Source of the DNA: Paramicrobacterium agarici
GTDB lineage: Bacteria > Actinomycetota > Actinomycetes > Actinomycetales > Microbacteriaceae
DNA: 64,000 bases
NCBI RefSeq assembly: GCF_002563955.1
Contig: NZ_PDJE01000001.1
Span: 558,001 to 622,000, forward strand
Direction of reading: 5' to 3'
Positions 40,716 through 49,148 of this stretch are shown one piece after another (positions within the stretch are counted from its first letter, which is position 1; every line of letters starts with the position of its first letter). The translations under genes were made by a program, and so were the position numbers. Below the pieces are notes generated by a model. It had not been told where the DNA came from, did not search any database, and saw nothing but the letters and a program-made list of their open reading frames with translations.

Positions 40716-42284
40716 TCAGGGACGCGGCCCGGTATCTCGTTCGTCGTCGGGTGGACCGCCGTTTTCACTGGTGGTTGTGCCTTCGAGCGCACTCGTGCCT
40801 GGTCTCGTCGCGTTGGTCCCGCGCCGGGGCACGCTCGTCCCTGTCTCGGCCGCGTTTGTTCCTGGTTCTGCCGCAGTCGTATCGCGTCTGGTTGCTTCGC
40901 GCTGTCCCAAATAGCGTCTGTTGACATACCAGCCCGGTGGGACCACGCGTGGTCGACCGGTTTCGTCGCGGATGATGGCCCATTCTCCGTGTTCGACAAC
41001 GCGGTGGTGCCACCAACACAGCAGGACGCCGTTGGACAGGTCTGTTCTTCCGCCGGTTTTCCATCCGTGAATGTGGTGGGCTTCGCACAGCCAGGCGGGA
41101 ATCTGGCAGTCGGGGACCGCGCAGGTGTTGCCGTCACGTGCGATCAGGGCGAGGCGTTGTTTCGGGGAGAACTCCCGGCTGGCATGTCCCAGGTCAAGCA
41201 CCTCCCCGTGCTCGTCGATCTGCACGTGCCGGGTATCGCCGTCGCACTGCATCTGGGTCACGAACCTCATTGGCAGCGGCACCGGTGTCCCCGGTGACCA
41301 CGCTGCCCCGGTTCCGCTGTCGAGGTTGCGTTCATCCACAGTCACCAGCACGGTCGGTCCTCGCCCGTGGAGTTTCGGTGCGGTCTTCTGTTTTCCGGTG
41401 CCGCCGATGATCGTCGTGAATACGTCGGCGCGTTCTTGCGGTTTCGACCGCTCCTCCGGTGCTTGCTCGTTGTCGGCTTGCTCGTCGGCATGCATAAACG
41501 TTGGGCTGGTGCGTTTGGACATGTATGCGTCAAACACGGGTGTCACTTGTGCTGCCTGTTCCGGGGACAGGGTGCCGGTGATCTTCAGGGTCCCGTTTTC
41601 TTGATGCCGAAACACCAGCTTCCTCGCCTCATGCAGTTCCTCCGCGGTGGGTTCGACCCCATCAGGGTCGAGAACGGCGCAGAACGCTCTCGCCTGCTGC
41701 CGCAGGTTATCCGCGGACACGGGTGCCTCCCCGTTCGCGCCGGTCGCGTTGCCCAGCAAGGTCGCTTCGGCCCAGTCCATCTGCTCCGGCACCGCCCGCG
41801 GCAGGACCGGTGCGAGTGTCGCGGTGATTGCTTCGGCAGCATCCAAACCGATGACACCGTCCCTCAACGCTTGCGCGGTCTGCGCGAACATCGGAGCAAG
41901 GGGCAGCCCGGTGTCGGAAACTCTCGGTGTCGTGTGGGTGGCGAGTTTCGTGTATCGGTAGGCGGTCGAGTTCTTCGCCCCCGTGATCTTCTCAAACAGT
42001 CCCGTCGCAGAGGACGCCCCATGACGAGCGGCGAGACCGTTGAATCCGGCGTTGGTGTCGGAGCGGCGGGCGATGTCACCGACGTTGCCGACCTGGCGGC
42101 CCTCGACAAGACGAGCAATGTTCCCGAGCAGACCGGTTAACTCCAGCAGGGCATCCGCGGAGAGCGTGCTTGGGTCGACATCGGTAAGGTTCGCGACAGT
42201 CGACAGCGCTTCTTCAGCGGCACGCACAGCGACAGCATCCGGCCCCTCCGGAGACCCGAATCGTGCTGCTGCCGTGTCTTCCAT
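40716..42284 (-). CDS. DUF222 / HNH endonuclease (13E12 repeat family)
   Basis: 522 residues from ATG 42284, with GGAAGA eight bases upstream. DUF222 occupies about 20-330. The HNH domain near 375-430 reads RDGNTCAVPDCQIPAWLCEA, HHIHGWKTGGRTDLSNGV and LLCWWHHRVVEHG. The last 45 residues are a Gly/Thr repeat (PGTNAAETGTSVPRRGTNA). Such proteins are multi-copy in actinobacteria; nuclease activity and mobility are uncertain. No flanking repeats of an insertion element are seen. Confidence 0.88.
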   Translation of the reverse strand: MEDTAAARFGSPEGPDAVAVRAAEEALSTVANLTDVDPSTLSADALLELTGLLGNIARLVEGRQVGNVGDIARRSDTNAGFNGLAARHGASSATGLFEKITGAKNSTAYRYTKLATHTTPRVSDTGLPLAPMFAQTAQALRDGVIGLDAAEAITATLAPVLPRAVPEQMDWAEATLLGNATGANGEAPVSADNLRQQARAFCAVLDPDGVEPTAEELHEARKLVFRHQENGTLKITGTLSPEQAAQVTPVFDAYMSKRTSPTFMHADEQADNEQAPEERSKPQERADVFTTIIGGTGKQKTAPKLHGRGPTVLVTVDERNLDSGTGAAWSPGTPVPLPMRFVTQMQCDGDTRHVQIDEHGEVLDLGHASREFSPKQRLALIARDGNTCAVPDCQIPAWLCEAHHIHGWKTGGRTDLSNGVLLCWWHHRVVEHGEWAIIRDETGRPRVVPPGWYVNRRYLGQREATRRDTTAAEPGTNAAETGTSVPRRGTNATRPGTSALEGTTTSENGGPPDDERDTGPRP

Positions 42285-42506
42285 GCCAAGAGTCTTCCAG
42301 GACCCACTGACATTTCCGCCGACAGAAGACCCGGTCACAGCGGTATTGTGGAAAACCGTGGAGACACGTTACTTGTGGACGATGAGTGAGGCCGAAGGGT
42401 GGGCGAGTGGTCCACGTCCGACGCGATGGGTAGAGCGCATCTCGAGCGCGCGCGACACTCGAACCGCAATGCCGAGAAGCTGTCGCCCACTCTGCTCACG
42501 TACCGG

Positions 42507-44216
42507 CTAGAGCTCTTCCTTCTCCCACGGCGCCGGGAAGGGGAAGTAGCGATTGAGAAACCCCAGAACAGCCCGGGTTCGCTCCGCGTCGCTCAACTCG
42601 GGATTCGAGCCATCATTGAGGCAGAACATGTCTTGGTCACGCTTGCGCAGCAGCCGCTCCAGCGCCGGGATCGAGCTCTTCAGCGTCGTTTCAATGTATT
42701 TGACCTTTGCCTGCCGCTGCTCAACGGCTCGACCCGTCATGAGGGCGTAGTAGTGGTAAAACGAGTTCGTTACCGAGATGTCCGTCGCCGACCGGAATCG
42801 CGCTGCCGCCGTGCGACGAAACTCGTCAGGAAACTCTCGTTCCATTTCGGCGAGCACGCTCACTCGCAGAGGTGCAGCGCAGTGCTCAAGGTGCCGAGTC
42901 GTGACCTTGCCGAACCGTGACCGCAGAACATCACGATTCACCCGAGCCGCATTCTCATGACCACTGCGCGCGGGATCGGTCTCACCTAAACCGATTCGTG
43001 TGCGGGCTTCGACGAACTTGGTGACTCCCCCGGGAGAAAAGAACATATCGGGACTCACTGGCCGCCCGAAGAACATGTCGTCGTTGGAATACAAGAAGTG
43101 CTCCGCGAGTCCCGGAATGTGGTGAAGCTGGCACTCTACCGCGTGCGAATTGTGGGTCGGCAGTACGCTCGGATCGGCGAAATGCTTCTCGGCAGGCACG
43201 AAGGTGACCTTGGGATGCCGCTGGATCCACGCCGGCGCGGGAGAGTCCGTCGCGATGAAAATGCGTCGAATCCACGGGGCGAAAAGGTAGATGCTGCGAA
43301 GCGCATACTTCAACTCATCGATTTGACGAAAGCGAGCCACCGAATCGTCGCCCTCCCCCACAACGACGCCGGACATCTGCTCACGGCGCTTCTTCTGGTA
43401 CTCGGTGCTCGACCCGTCGACCCATGAGAACACCATGTCGATGTCGAAGCCGATATCGCTGGCGAGTTCCGCGAACATATTCTCGAGCGTGGGCCACTCT
43501 CGGCCGAAGCGCCGCACTGTCGCGATGACGGCTTCTGAACGGTCGAGCTGCTGTCGAGTAAGTGCGTTGGGCGTTGGAGCAACGATCGTCTGCTCGCCGA
43601 AGCTCCAGAACTCCAACTGCGGAGCCGTTTCTGGCCCATAGCGGAGTCGACCGATCGGCTCAACGCGGGGCCGGAACAGGCGAAGGACCTTCGCCTTCGG
43701 GTTTGTCGAGAGCCGACCGTCTGCGAGGAGCACCGGGCGCGCTTCTTTATCGACCACGTAAAACGGCGAACCTGAGACGTCGCGATTGTGCTTCTTCTTG
43801 AGTGTCAGCGCGTAGAACGGTTCGTTGGCAAACGACTCGGCGAAGGCTGCCTCCACCGCTCGGCGGTCTCGGCGATCGACGGCAATAGTTTCTTGGTCCT
43901 CCTCCCCTCGCACGAGGAGGTAGTCAATGCCGGCAGCGTCAAGCGCGTCGCCGATCGCGGTGAGATCCGCGATCATCGCGTCGCGGGGCGTGAACGTTCC
44001 GGTCGCGAGTGCATATTGCCCCTTGCGCTGTACGACGTCGTCGCGATCGAACGGGTTTCGCTCGTCGACGCGAATGACGGGTTCGTCGCTCCCCAGGCGC
44101 GGTGCGTCGTGGGCCGGTTCTGATGCGACCAGGCCGCTGGACTCGAAGGAGTACTCCTGGGGGCGGAATGCCACCGCAGCATCCGAGTCATATCTGTCGT
44201 CGTCTGGACTGGTCAT
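42507..44216 (-). CDS. Stealth-family exopolysaccharide phosphotransferase
   Basis: 569 residues. Stealth regions: DMVFSWVDGSSTEYQKKR (260-277), IDELKYALRSIYLFAPWIRR (299-318), NSHAVECQLHHIPGLAEHFL (356-375) followed by YSNDDMFFGRP. The 250-residue N-terminal part includes a nucleotidyl-like segment (DAAGIDYLLVRGEEDQETI). Stealth proteins transfer hexose-1-phosphates in capsule and cell-surface polysaccharide synthesis (CpsY, SacB). It stands alone here, without other glycan genes. Confidence 0.9.
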   Translation of the reverse strand: MTSPDDDRYDSDAAVAFRPQEYSFESSGLVASEPAHDAPRLGSDEPVIRVDERNPFDRDDVVQRKGQYALATGTFTPRDAMIADLTAIGDALDAAGIDYLLVRGEEDQETIAVDRRDRRAVEAAFAESFANEPFYALTLKKKHNRDVSGSPFYVVDKEARPVLLADGRLSTNPKAKVLRLFRPRVEPIGRLRYGPETAPQLEFWSFGEQTIVAPTPNALTRQQLDRSEAVIATVRRFGREWPTLENMFAELASDIGFDIDMVFSWVDGSSTEYQKKRREQMSGVVVGEGDDSVARFRQIDELKYALRSIYLFAPWIRRIFIATDSPAPAWIQRHPKVTFVPAEKHFADPSVLPTHNSHAVECQLHHIPGLAEHFLYSNDDMFFGRPVSPDMFFSPGGVTKFVEARTRIGLGETDPARSGHENAARVNRDVLRSRFGKVTTRHLEHCAAPLRVSVLAEMEREFPDEFRRTAAARFRSATDISVTNSFYHYYALMTGRAVEQRQAKVKYIETTLKSSIPALERLLRKRDQDMFCLNDGSNPELSDAERTRAVLGFLNRYFPFPAPWEKEEL

Positions 44217-44323
44217 CGCACCCCCCTGGTTTCTTCGTCAGTCTACGGCGACGGTGTGGACCGCACGAGGCCCGAGACCGCTGTGGTGCCCGGGCCCGTG
44301 CCGCACCTGCTAAATGACGTGCG

Positions 44324-44938
44324 CTACTTCTCGAGAGCGAAGCCGGTCGTCCAGCTCGTCTTCTCGTTGGCGGCGAGCGTGAGCTGCAGGAAGCCCAGCC
44401 CCTCGAGCTCTCGAGCGCGCTTCAGTGATCCGGCGTCCGTGGCCTGCAGGCCTGCCGACACGATGACGTCCGACAGTGACGCCTTCGCTTCAGCGCTGTC
44501 ACCCGCGACCAGGACGACAGTCGGCGTCTGGCCGACGGTTCCGCTCGCGAGCGTTGCGGCAAAGTTCGTGTTGAACGCCTTGACGACGTTCGCAGCGGGC
44601 AACTTCGCCTGGATCTCAGCCGCAGCCGACGAATCTGCGGGCACAACGAGCGCGTCGAACGTGCTGAAGTCGAGGGGGTTCGTGAGATCCACGACCGTCT
44701 TCCCATTGAGCTGGTTTCCGTAGGTGGAGAGCACGTCATCGATTGCAGGGTACGGCAGCGCGAGAATGACGATATCGCCCGTGAGCTCGTCGCCCACGAC
44801 TCCGGCCGAAACGGCCTCTGAGATGCGAGCCTTCTCGATGTCGCGAGCGATCACCTGTACAGAGTGTCCACCGTTCACGAGTCGGTTCGCGATGGCACTT
44901 CCCATGTTTCCCGCGCCAATGATGGAGATAGCGGTCAT
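44324..44938 (-). CDS. NADPH:F420 oxidoreductase-like / NAD(P)-binding protein
   Basis: 204 residues from ATG 44938, with AGGAGG six bases upstream. N-terminal Rossmann IIGAGNMGSAIANRLVNGGH, then DIVILALPYPAIDDVL, LNGKTVVDLTNPLDF and VVKAFNTNFAATLASG. This is the F420-dependent NADP reductase (FNO) fold; close homologues in actinobacteria may use other cofactors. Divergent from a MarR gene with two palindromes in between, so probably MarR-repressed and induced by a redox or small-molecule signal. Confidence 0.85.
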   Translation of the reverse strand: MTAISIIGAGNMGSAIANRLVNGGHSVQVIARDIEKARISEAVSAGVVGDELTGDIVILALPYPAIDDVLSTYGNQLNGKTVVDLTNPLDFSTFDALVVPADSSAAAEIQAKLPAANVVKAFNTNFAATLASGTVGQTPTVVLVAGDSAEAKASLSDVIVSAGLQATDAGSLKRARELEGLGFLQLTLAANEKTSWTTGFALEK

Positions 44939-44990
44939 ATGTATCCTCCTGATGTATGTAGTGGGAACTGCACGGCCGGCCGCTCCCAAA

Positions 44991-45041
44991 CTAGTTGTTG
45001 CTACAAGTAGATTAGCAAGCCTTTAGTTGTAGCGTCAACTA
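44991..45041. promoter_or_regulatory. Two candidate MarR operators
   Basis: Operator 1: CTAGTTGT (44991-44998), TGCT, ACAAGTAG (45003-45010), one mismatch from perfect. Operator 2: TAGTTG (45024-45029), TAGCGT, CAACTA (45036-45041), perfect. Both share the half-site TAGTTGT. Their position between divergent starts (44938 and 45058) fits autoregulation. Confidence 0.7.
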
Positions 45042-45057
45042 TCGGTAGAATGGGTGC

Positions 45058-45546
45058 ATGACAGAACCGGAATGGCTCTCGCCCGAGCAGCTTGTCGCAT
45101 GGACTCGGCTCGTCGCCGTCGTCGAGCTGTTGCCCGGGGCTCTCGACACTCAGCTTCAGCGCGACGCAGATCTGACGCATTTCGAATACTTCACCCTTGC
45201 GATGCTCTCGGAGGCCGAACACCGATCGTTGCGCATGACCGCGCTCGCGTCGCGCACGAATGCGACGCTTCCTCGCCTGTCTCACGTGGTCTCGCGGCTG
45301 GAGCGGCGCGGCTATGTGCGACGCACTCCCGACGTGGATGATCGTCGTGCAATCAACGCCCAGCTCACTGACGAGGGCTGGCAGAAGGTGCTCGCGACGG
45401 CTCCCGGGCACGTGGCGACGGTCCGGAGGAACGTCATCGACGCTCTCGACGATCGAGACACGGAAGACCTGCGCCGAATTATGGCAAAGGTGCTTGAGCG
45501 GCTTGACCCAGAAGGCCGATTCGGCATGACGACGGGCCCGATGTAG
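45058..45546 (+). CDS. MarR family transcriptional regulator
   Basis: 162 residues. Winged helix: LTHFEYFTLAMLSEAEHRSL, TALASRTNATLPRLSHVVSR, LERRGYVRRTPDVDDRRAIN with the wing. Flanking helices form the dimer. It likely represses itself and the divergent reductase; the ligand may be phenolic or oxidative, as for many MarR proteins. Confidence 0.93.
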   Translation: MTEPEWLSPEQLVAWTRLVAVVELLPGALDTQLQRDADLTHFEYFTLAMLSEAEHRSLRMTALASRTNATLPRLSHVVSRLERRGYVRRTPDVDDRRAINAQLTDEGWQKVLATAPGHVATVRRNVIDALDDRDTEDLRRIMAKVLERLDPEGRFGMTTGPM

Positions 45547-45548
45547 CG

Positions 45549-46121
45549 CTAGGACTGAGGGCCAGGCGCGACAGCGGAAGCGCGAGCATGGAGATCGGCG
45601 AGCTCGTCGAGCTGCCCGGCGAGTGCACGCTCGTGCCGCTCGCTCGCCGCAAAAACGCCGTCCGCGACATGCTCGGCAACCCACGCGATTTCGACGTTGC
45701 TGTGCACGCCGATCATTCCGAGGTTCGCAAGGACCGGCTGAAGGGCGACGACGGCCCGGGTTCCCCCGGCAAGGCCGCCGTAACTCACCAGCCCGACCGG
45801 CTTGTCGCTCCACTCGCGAAAGAGAAAATCCAGGGCGTTCTTGAGCGGTGCGCTGAAGCTGTGGTTGTACTCGGGCATGACGAACATGAACGCATCCGCG
45901 CCGTCGACCTGCCGGCTCCACCGCAGCGTGTGCTCATTGACATACGCGCGAAGCCGAGGGTGCTCCGGCTCGTCGAGGAACGGAAGCTGCAGCTGCGCGA
46001 GGTCAGCGACCTCGATCTCAAACCGGCCATGCTCTCGAGCGCGTTCGACAGCCCATTCGCCAACGGCCGCGCCGACGCGGCCCGGTCGCGTGCTCGCGAT
46101 GACGAGGAGTAGGCGGGGCAT
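45549..46121 (-). CDS. NADPH-dependent FMN reductase
   Basis: 190 residues. Flavodoxin-like fold with LLVIASTRPGRVGAAVGEW at the FMN phosphate site and MPEYNHSFSAPLKNALDFLF, the classic flavin-binding loop. It reduces FMN or quinones with NAD(P)H. Its ATG overlaps the IclR stop by one base, so it is in the IclR operon; it may supply reduced flavin to an oxygenase or act in quinone detoxification. Confidence 0.92.
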   Translation of the reverse strand: MPRLLLVIASTRPGRVGAAVGEWAVERAREHGRFEIEVADLAQLQLPFLDEPEHPRLRAYVNEHTLRWSRQVDGADAFMFVMPEYNHSFSAPLKNALDFLFREWSDKPVGLVSYGGLAGGTRAVVALQPVLANLGMIGVHSNVEIAWVAEHVADGVFAASERHERALAGQLDELADLHARASAVAPGPQS

Positions 46122-46918
46122 CAGCCGACCTCGGCGAGTGGACGGTTCTCGAATCGCGCCCAGTCTCCGCTGATCGCCCCCGCGGCAGTGAGCAGCTTTG
46201 GCAGGTACTCATCGATGAGCGTCTCGACGCTCGTCTCAAGCGCGTGCGCGTTCACGTTGACGGCGGCCACAACGTCGCCGGCACCATTGCGAATGGGCGC
46301 TGCGATCGAGCGGATCGCGGGAGCGAGCTGCTGATCGGTGACAGCCCAGCCGGCCGCGCGGACCTCTCGTAGGGTCTCCTCAATCTCGTCGGCCTCTGGA
46401 TGCCAGGTGGGCGTCACGCCCGACAGTGACGGGATCGTGAGAGTGCGCCGAAGCTCGTCAGGAGGCAGCGAGGCGAGCAGCACCTTCCCGAGCGAGGTCG
46501 ACAGCGCGGGAAAGCGTGTCCCGATCGAGACCGAGAGCGTCACGAGCTTGGGTACGGCTACTCGCGAAACGTAGACGATGTCGGAACCCTCGAGCTGAGC
46601 GATCGAACACGATTGTCCGAGTGAGGCGCTCAGATCAACGAGGTGCGGGCGCGTGAGCTCCCAGATGCCGCTCGAGGACACGTAGGCCATGCCGAGGTCG
46701 AGGACCCGAGGTGTCAACGAGTAGGCGCCGTCGTCGGAGCGCACGTAACCGAGCTCATCGAGGGTCAGCAGAATGCGGCGCACAGTCGGCCGCGCGAGCC
46801 CCGTCTCGCTTGCGAGCTCGCTCAGACTGAGCACATTCCCTCGCGTGCCGAACGCGCGAATGACATCGAGACCTCGTGCTATCGCCTCAATGAATTCGGG
46901 ACGCGTGCTTTCCCGCAT
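46121..46918 (-). CDS. IclR family regulator (PcaR/PobR-like)
   Basis: 265 residues. Winged helix at about 10-75 (RGLDVIRAFGTRGNVLSLSE, TGLARPTVRRILLTLDELGY). C-terminal effector domain with SCSIAQLEGSDIVYVSRV and IRSIAAPIRNGAGDVVAAVN. IclR proteins of this type control aromatic degradation operons. Divergent from the CoA-transferase operon, with a palindrome near each start. Confidence 0.93.
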   Translation of the reverse strand: MRESTRPEFIEAIARGLDVIRAFGTRGNVLSLSELASETGLARPTVRRILLTLDELGYVRSDDGAYSLTPRVLDLGMAYVSSSGIWELTRPHLVDLSASLGQSCSIAQLEGSDIVYVSRVAVPKLVTLSVSIGTRFPALSTSLGKVLLASLPPDELRRTLTIPSLSGVTPTWHPEADEIEETLREVRAAGWAVTDQQLAPAIRSIAAPIRNGAGDVVAAVNVNAHALETSVETLIDEYLPKLLTAAGAISGDWARFENRPLAEVG

Positions 46919-46927
46919 GGTCCTCCT

Positions 46928-47060
46928 CGGTCAACTGTCCGATTTCCGACTCTACACAGGCTCGAGCACAAACTGCACCCTCCGGACGAAGACGTACGGA
47001 TGCTTGACGTACAAGCAAAGCGGCGCTTCAATGGAGTATCGCTATACGGACAATTGTCCG
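46928..47060. promoter_or_regulatory. Pair of IclR operators between divergent iclR and CoA-transferase genes
   Basis: Perfect 14-bp palindrome CGGACAATTGTCCG at 47047-47060, 18 bases before the CoA-transferase start. A second copy, CGGTCAACTGTCCG, lies at 46928-46941 close to the iclR start, with two differences. The two copies 119 bases apart suggest looping or dual control. Assignment to this IclR protein is inference. Confidence 0.75.
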
Positions 47061-47078
47061 AAACGATTGGGAGTAGCA

Positions 47079-48317
47079 ATGACGCCATCCGCTCCGGCAC
47101 CGAGTGCTGCCGAAGAAGCACTGCGGCAGCTCGCCGCCGAAAGTGCCGAGGGCCCGCTGGCCGGCCTGCTCATCGCGGACTTCTCGCGCGTTCTCGCGGG
47201 ACCGTACGCCACGCAGCTGATGGCAGATCTCGGTGCGACCGTCGTGAAGGTCGAGAGCCCTGCCGGTGACGAGACCCGTTCCTGGTCCCCGCCGGAGCGC
47301 GACGGCGTCTCCACCTACTACCTGGGCATCAATCGCAACAAGTACGATGTGGTTCTCGACTTTCGTGACGAGGGCGATCGGAGTCTCGCGCTGGAACTCG
47401 CGCGTCGCGCCGACGTTGTGATCGAGAACTTCAAGCCGGGCGGGCTGCAGAAGTTCGGCCTCGACTACGAGTCCGTGGCCGCGGTGAACCCGGCGGTGAT
47501 CTACGCCTCGATCAGCGGCTTCGGCTCGAAGAAAGGAGCGACGCTGCCCGGTTACGACCTGATCGTGCAGGCAGCATCCGGTCTCATGAGCCTGACGGGT
47601 TCGCCTGACGGCCCCGCCTATCGCAGCGGCGTTTCGGTGTTCGACATCATGACGGGAATGCAGGCCACGATCGGCATCCTCGCGGCGCTGAATCATCGCA
47701 CTCAGACCGGCGACGGGCAGCACATCGAGGTGAACCTGCTCTCGACGGCTCTTTCCGCCATGGCCAACCACAGCTCGACGTATGTTGCCGGCGGGACGAT
47801 TCCCTTCCGAATGGGGAACGCCCACCCCAGCCTCTTCCCCTACGAGCCGCTGCCAGCGAGCGACGGGGAGATCATTATCGTCGCCGCCAACGATCGACAG
47901 TTTGCGAAGCTCGCGGCTGCCATCGGGCGTTCGCACCTCGCCGACGATGAGCGTTTCACGACCACGGAAGAGCGCAACCGCAACCGAGGAGAGCTGCGGC
48001 TTCTGCTTGTCGACGCGCTCGCAGCTCACACCGCCGCAGAGTGGTTCGACATCCTCACCGATGCCGGAATCGCGTGCGGGCCGATCAACACGATCGATGG
48101 CGGCGTCGCGCTCGCGGAACGCCTCGGCCTCGACCCCATCGTGCAGGTCGGCGAGGGCGAGCAGTCCGTGCCGATGATCCGCAACCCGATAACGTTCTCG
48201 CGCACGCAGCCGCGATATGACTCGCCGCCGCCCGCCCTCGGGCAGGATGACGGCCGCATCAGGGCGTGGCTGAGCGGCACACCCGACCATTCAGACGGAG
48301 GATTCGCGAATGACTGA
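47079..48317 (+). CDS. CaiB/BaiF class III CoA-transferase
   Basis: 412 residues from ATG 47079, GGGAG upstream. LLIADFSRVLAGPYATQLMA, LGATVVKVESPAGDETRSW, INRNKYDVVLDFRDEG, and DVVIENFKPGGLQKFGLDY, a pattern where the catalytic Asp follows around residue 170. It moves CoA between acyl donors and acceptors. It is first in an operon with a citrate-synthase-family lyase, so it likely makes a CoA thioester that the lyase cleaves. Overlaps the next gene by 8 bases. Confidence 0.93.
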   Translation: MTPSAPAPSAAEEALRQLAAESAEGPLAGLLIADFSRVLAGPYATQLMADLGATVVKVESPAGDETRSWSPPERDGVSTYYLGINRNKYDVVLDFRDEGDRSLALELARRADVVIENFKPGGLQKFGLDYESVAAVNPAVIYASISGFGSKKGATLPGYDLIVQAASGLMSLTGSPDGPAYRSGVSVFDIMTGMQATIGILAALNHRTQTGDGQHIEVNLLSTALSAMANHSSTYVAGGTIPFRMGNAHPSLFPYEPLPASDGEIIIVAANDRQFAKLAAAIGRSHLADDERFTTTEERNRNRGELRLLLVDALAAHTAAEWFDILTDAGIACGPINTIDGGVALAERLGLDPIVQVGEGEQSVPMIRNPITFSRTQPRYDSPPPALGQDDGRIRAWLSGTPDHSDGGFAND

Positions 48318-49113
48318 GTACCCAACGGGAATCGGAACGAGTACGCCCGAGTCGATCTCGCTGCTCGGGCAGGACCTCGCTGGCGAGCTCCTCGGCCAGG
48401 TCGGCTTCGGCGAACTTGCATATCGACTCGCGACGAAGCGCCAGCCGACGGCGGGCCAGCTCCGCGTATTCGAAGCGGTCCTCGTCTCGCTCGCAGACCA
48501 CGGCTTCACTCCCACAGCTCTTGCCGCGCGCCTCACGTACTACAGCGCCCCCGATTCGCTGCAAGGCGCTGTTGCCGCGGGACTTCTCGGCGGCGGATCC
48601 CGGTTTCTCGGAGTCACCGAAGACACGGGCGCCTACCTCCACGGAATCGTGAAGAATCACGATGACACCGAAGGTTGGGGGAGCGACCGCTGGGACGATA
48701 TCGCCCGCACCGCGATCACCGAGAGCCGCTCCGCCGGCGAGAAGATCCCGGGGCTTGGCCATCCCGTGCACAAGAACGGAGATCCTCGCACCCCGGTGAT
48801 CATGAGGATCGCCGAGGAGTCCGGTGTAAAGGGCGCGCACTTGGAACTGTTCGAGGCCATCGGACGCGTGCACCCCGAGCTTCTCGGACGCACGCTCCCC
48901 CTCAACGGGGCCGGCGTCGCGGGTGCGGCCCTCGTCGATGCCGGGCTTCCCGTCAGCCTGCTCCGAGGCTTCGCGCTTCTTGCGCGCACGGCGGGACTCA
49001 TTGGCCACATCGCCGAGGAAGATGAGAACCCCATCGGCCCCGCAATCTACACGCACGTCGACCGCAACGCGGTATACACGCCGCCCGCAGCACCGGGCGA
49101 GACGGCTCGCTGA
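48310..49113 (+). CDS. Citrate-synthase-family (citryl-CoA lyase-like) protein
   Basis: 267 residues, about the size of the ATP-citrate lyase C-terminal citryl-CoA lyase module. Key segments: QPTAGQLRVFEAVLVSLADH (helical), VAAGLLGGGSRFLGVTEDTG, KIPGLGHPVHKNGDPRTP with the catalytic-type His, and FALLARTAGLIGHIAEED. Family members make or break citryl-type CoA bonds. Here it likely cleaves a citrate-like CoA ester formed after ring opening. GGAGG lies eight bases before the ATG. Confidence 0.85.
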   Translation: MTEYPTGIGTSTPESISLLGQDLAGELLGQVGFGELAYRLATKRQPTAGQLRVFEAVLVSLADHGFTPTALAARLTYYSAPDSLQGAVAAGLLGGGSRFLGVTEDTGAYLHGIVKNHDDTEGWGSDRWDDIARTAITESRSAGEKIPGLGHPVHKNGDPRTPVIMRIAEESGVKGAHLELFEAIGRVHPELLGRTLPLNGAGVAGAALVDAGLPVSLLRGFALLARTAGLIGHIAEEDENPIGPAIYTHVDRNAVYTPPAAPGETAR

Positions 49114-49148
49114 CCCCAGCCCTCAATCACCGACTCAAAGGAGAGAAC

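Noticed and set aside
40716..42284. DUF222/HNH gene as a homing or mobile element
   Set aside because: No terminal repeats, target duplication or split host gene seen; the family is usually a chromosomal multi-copy gene in actinobacteria.
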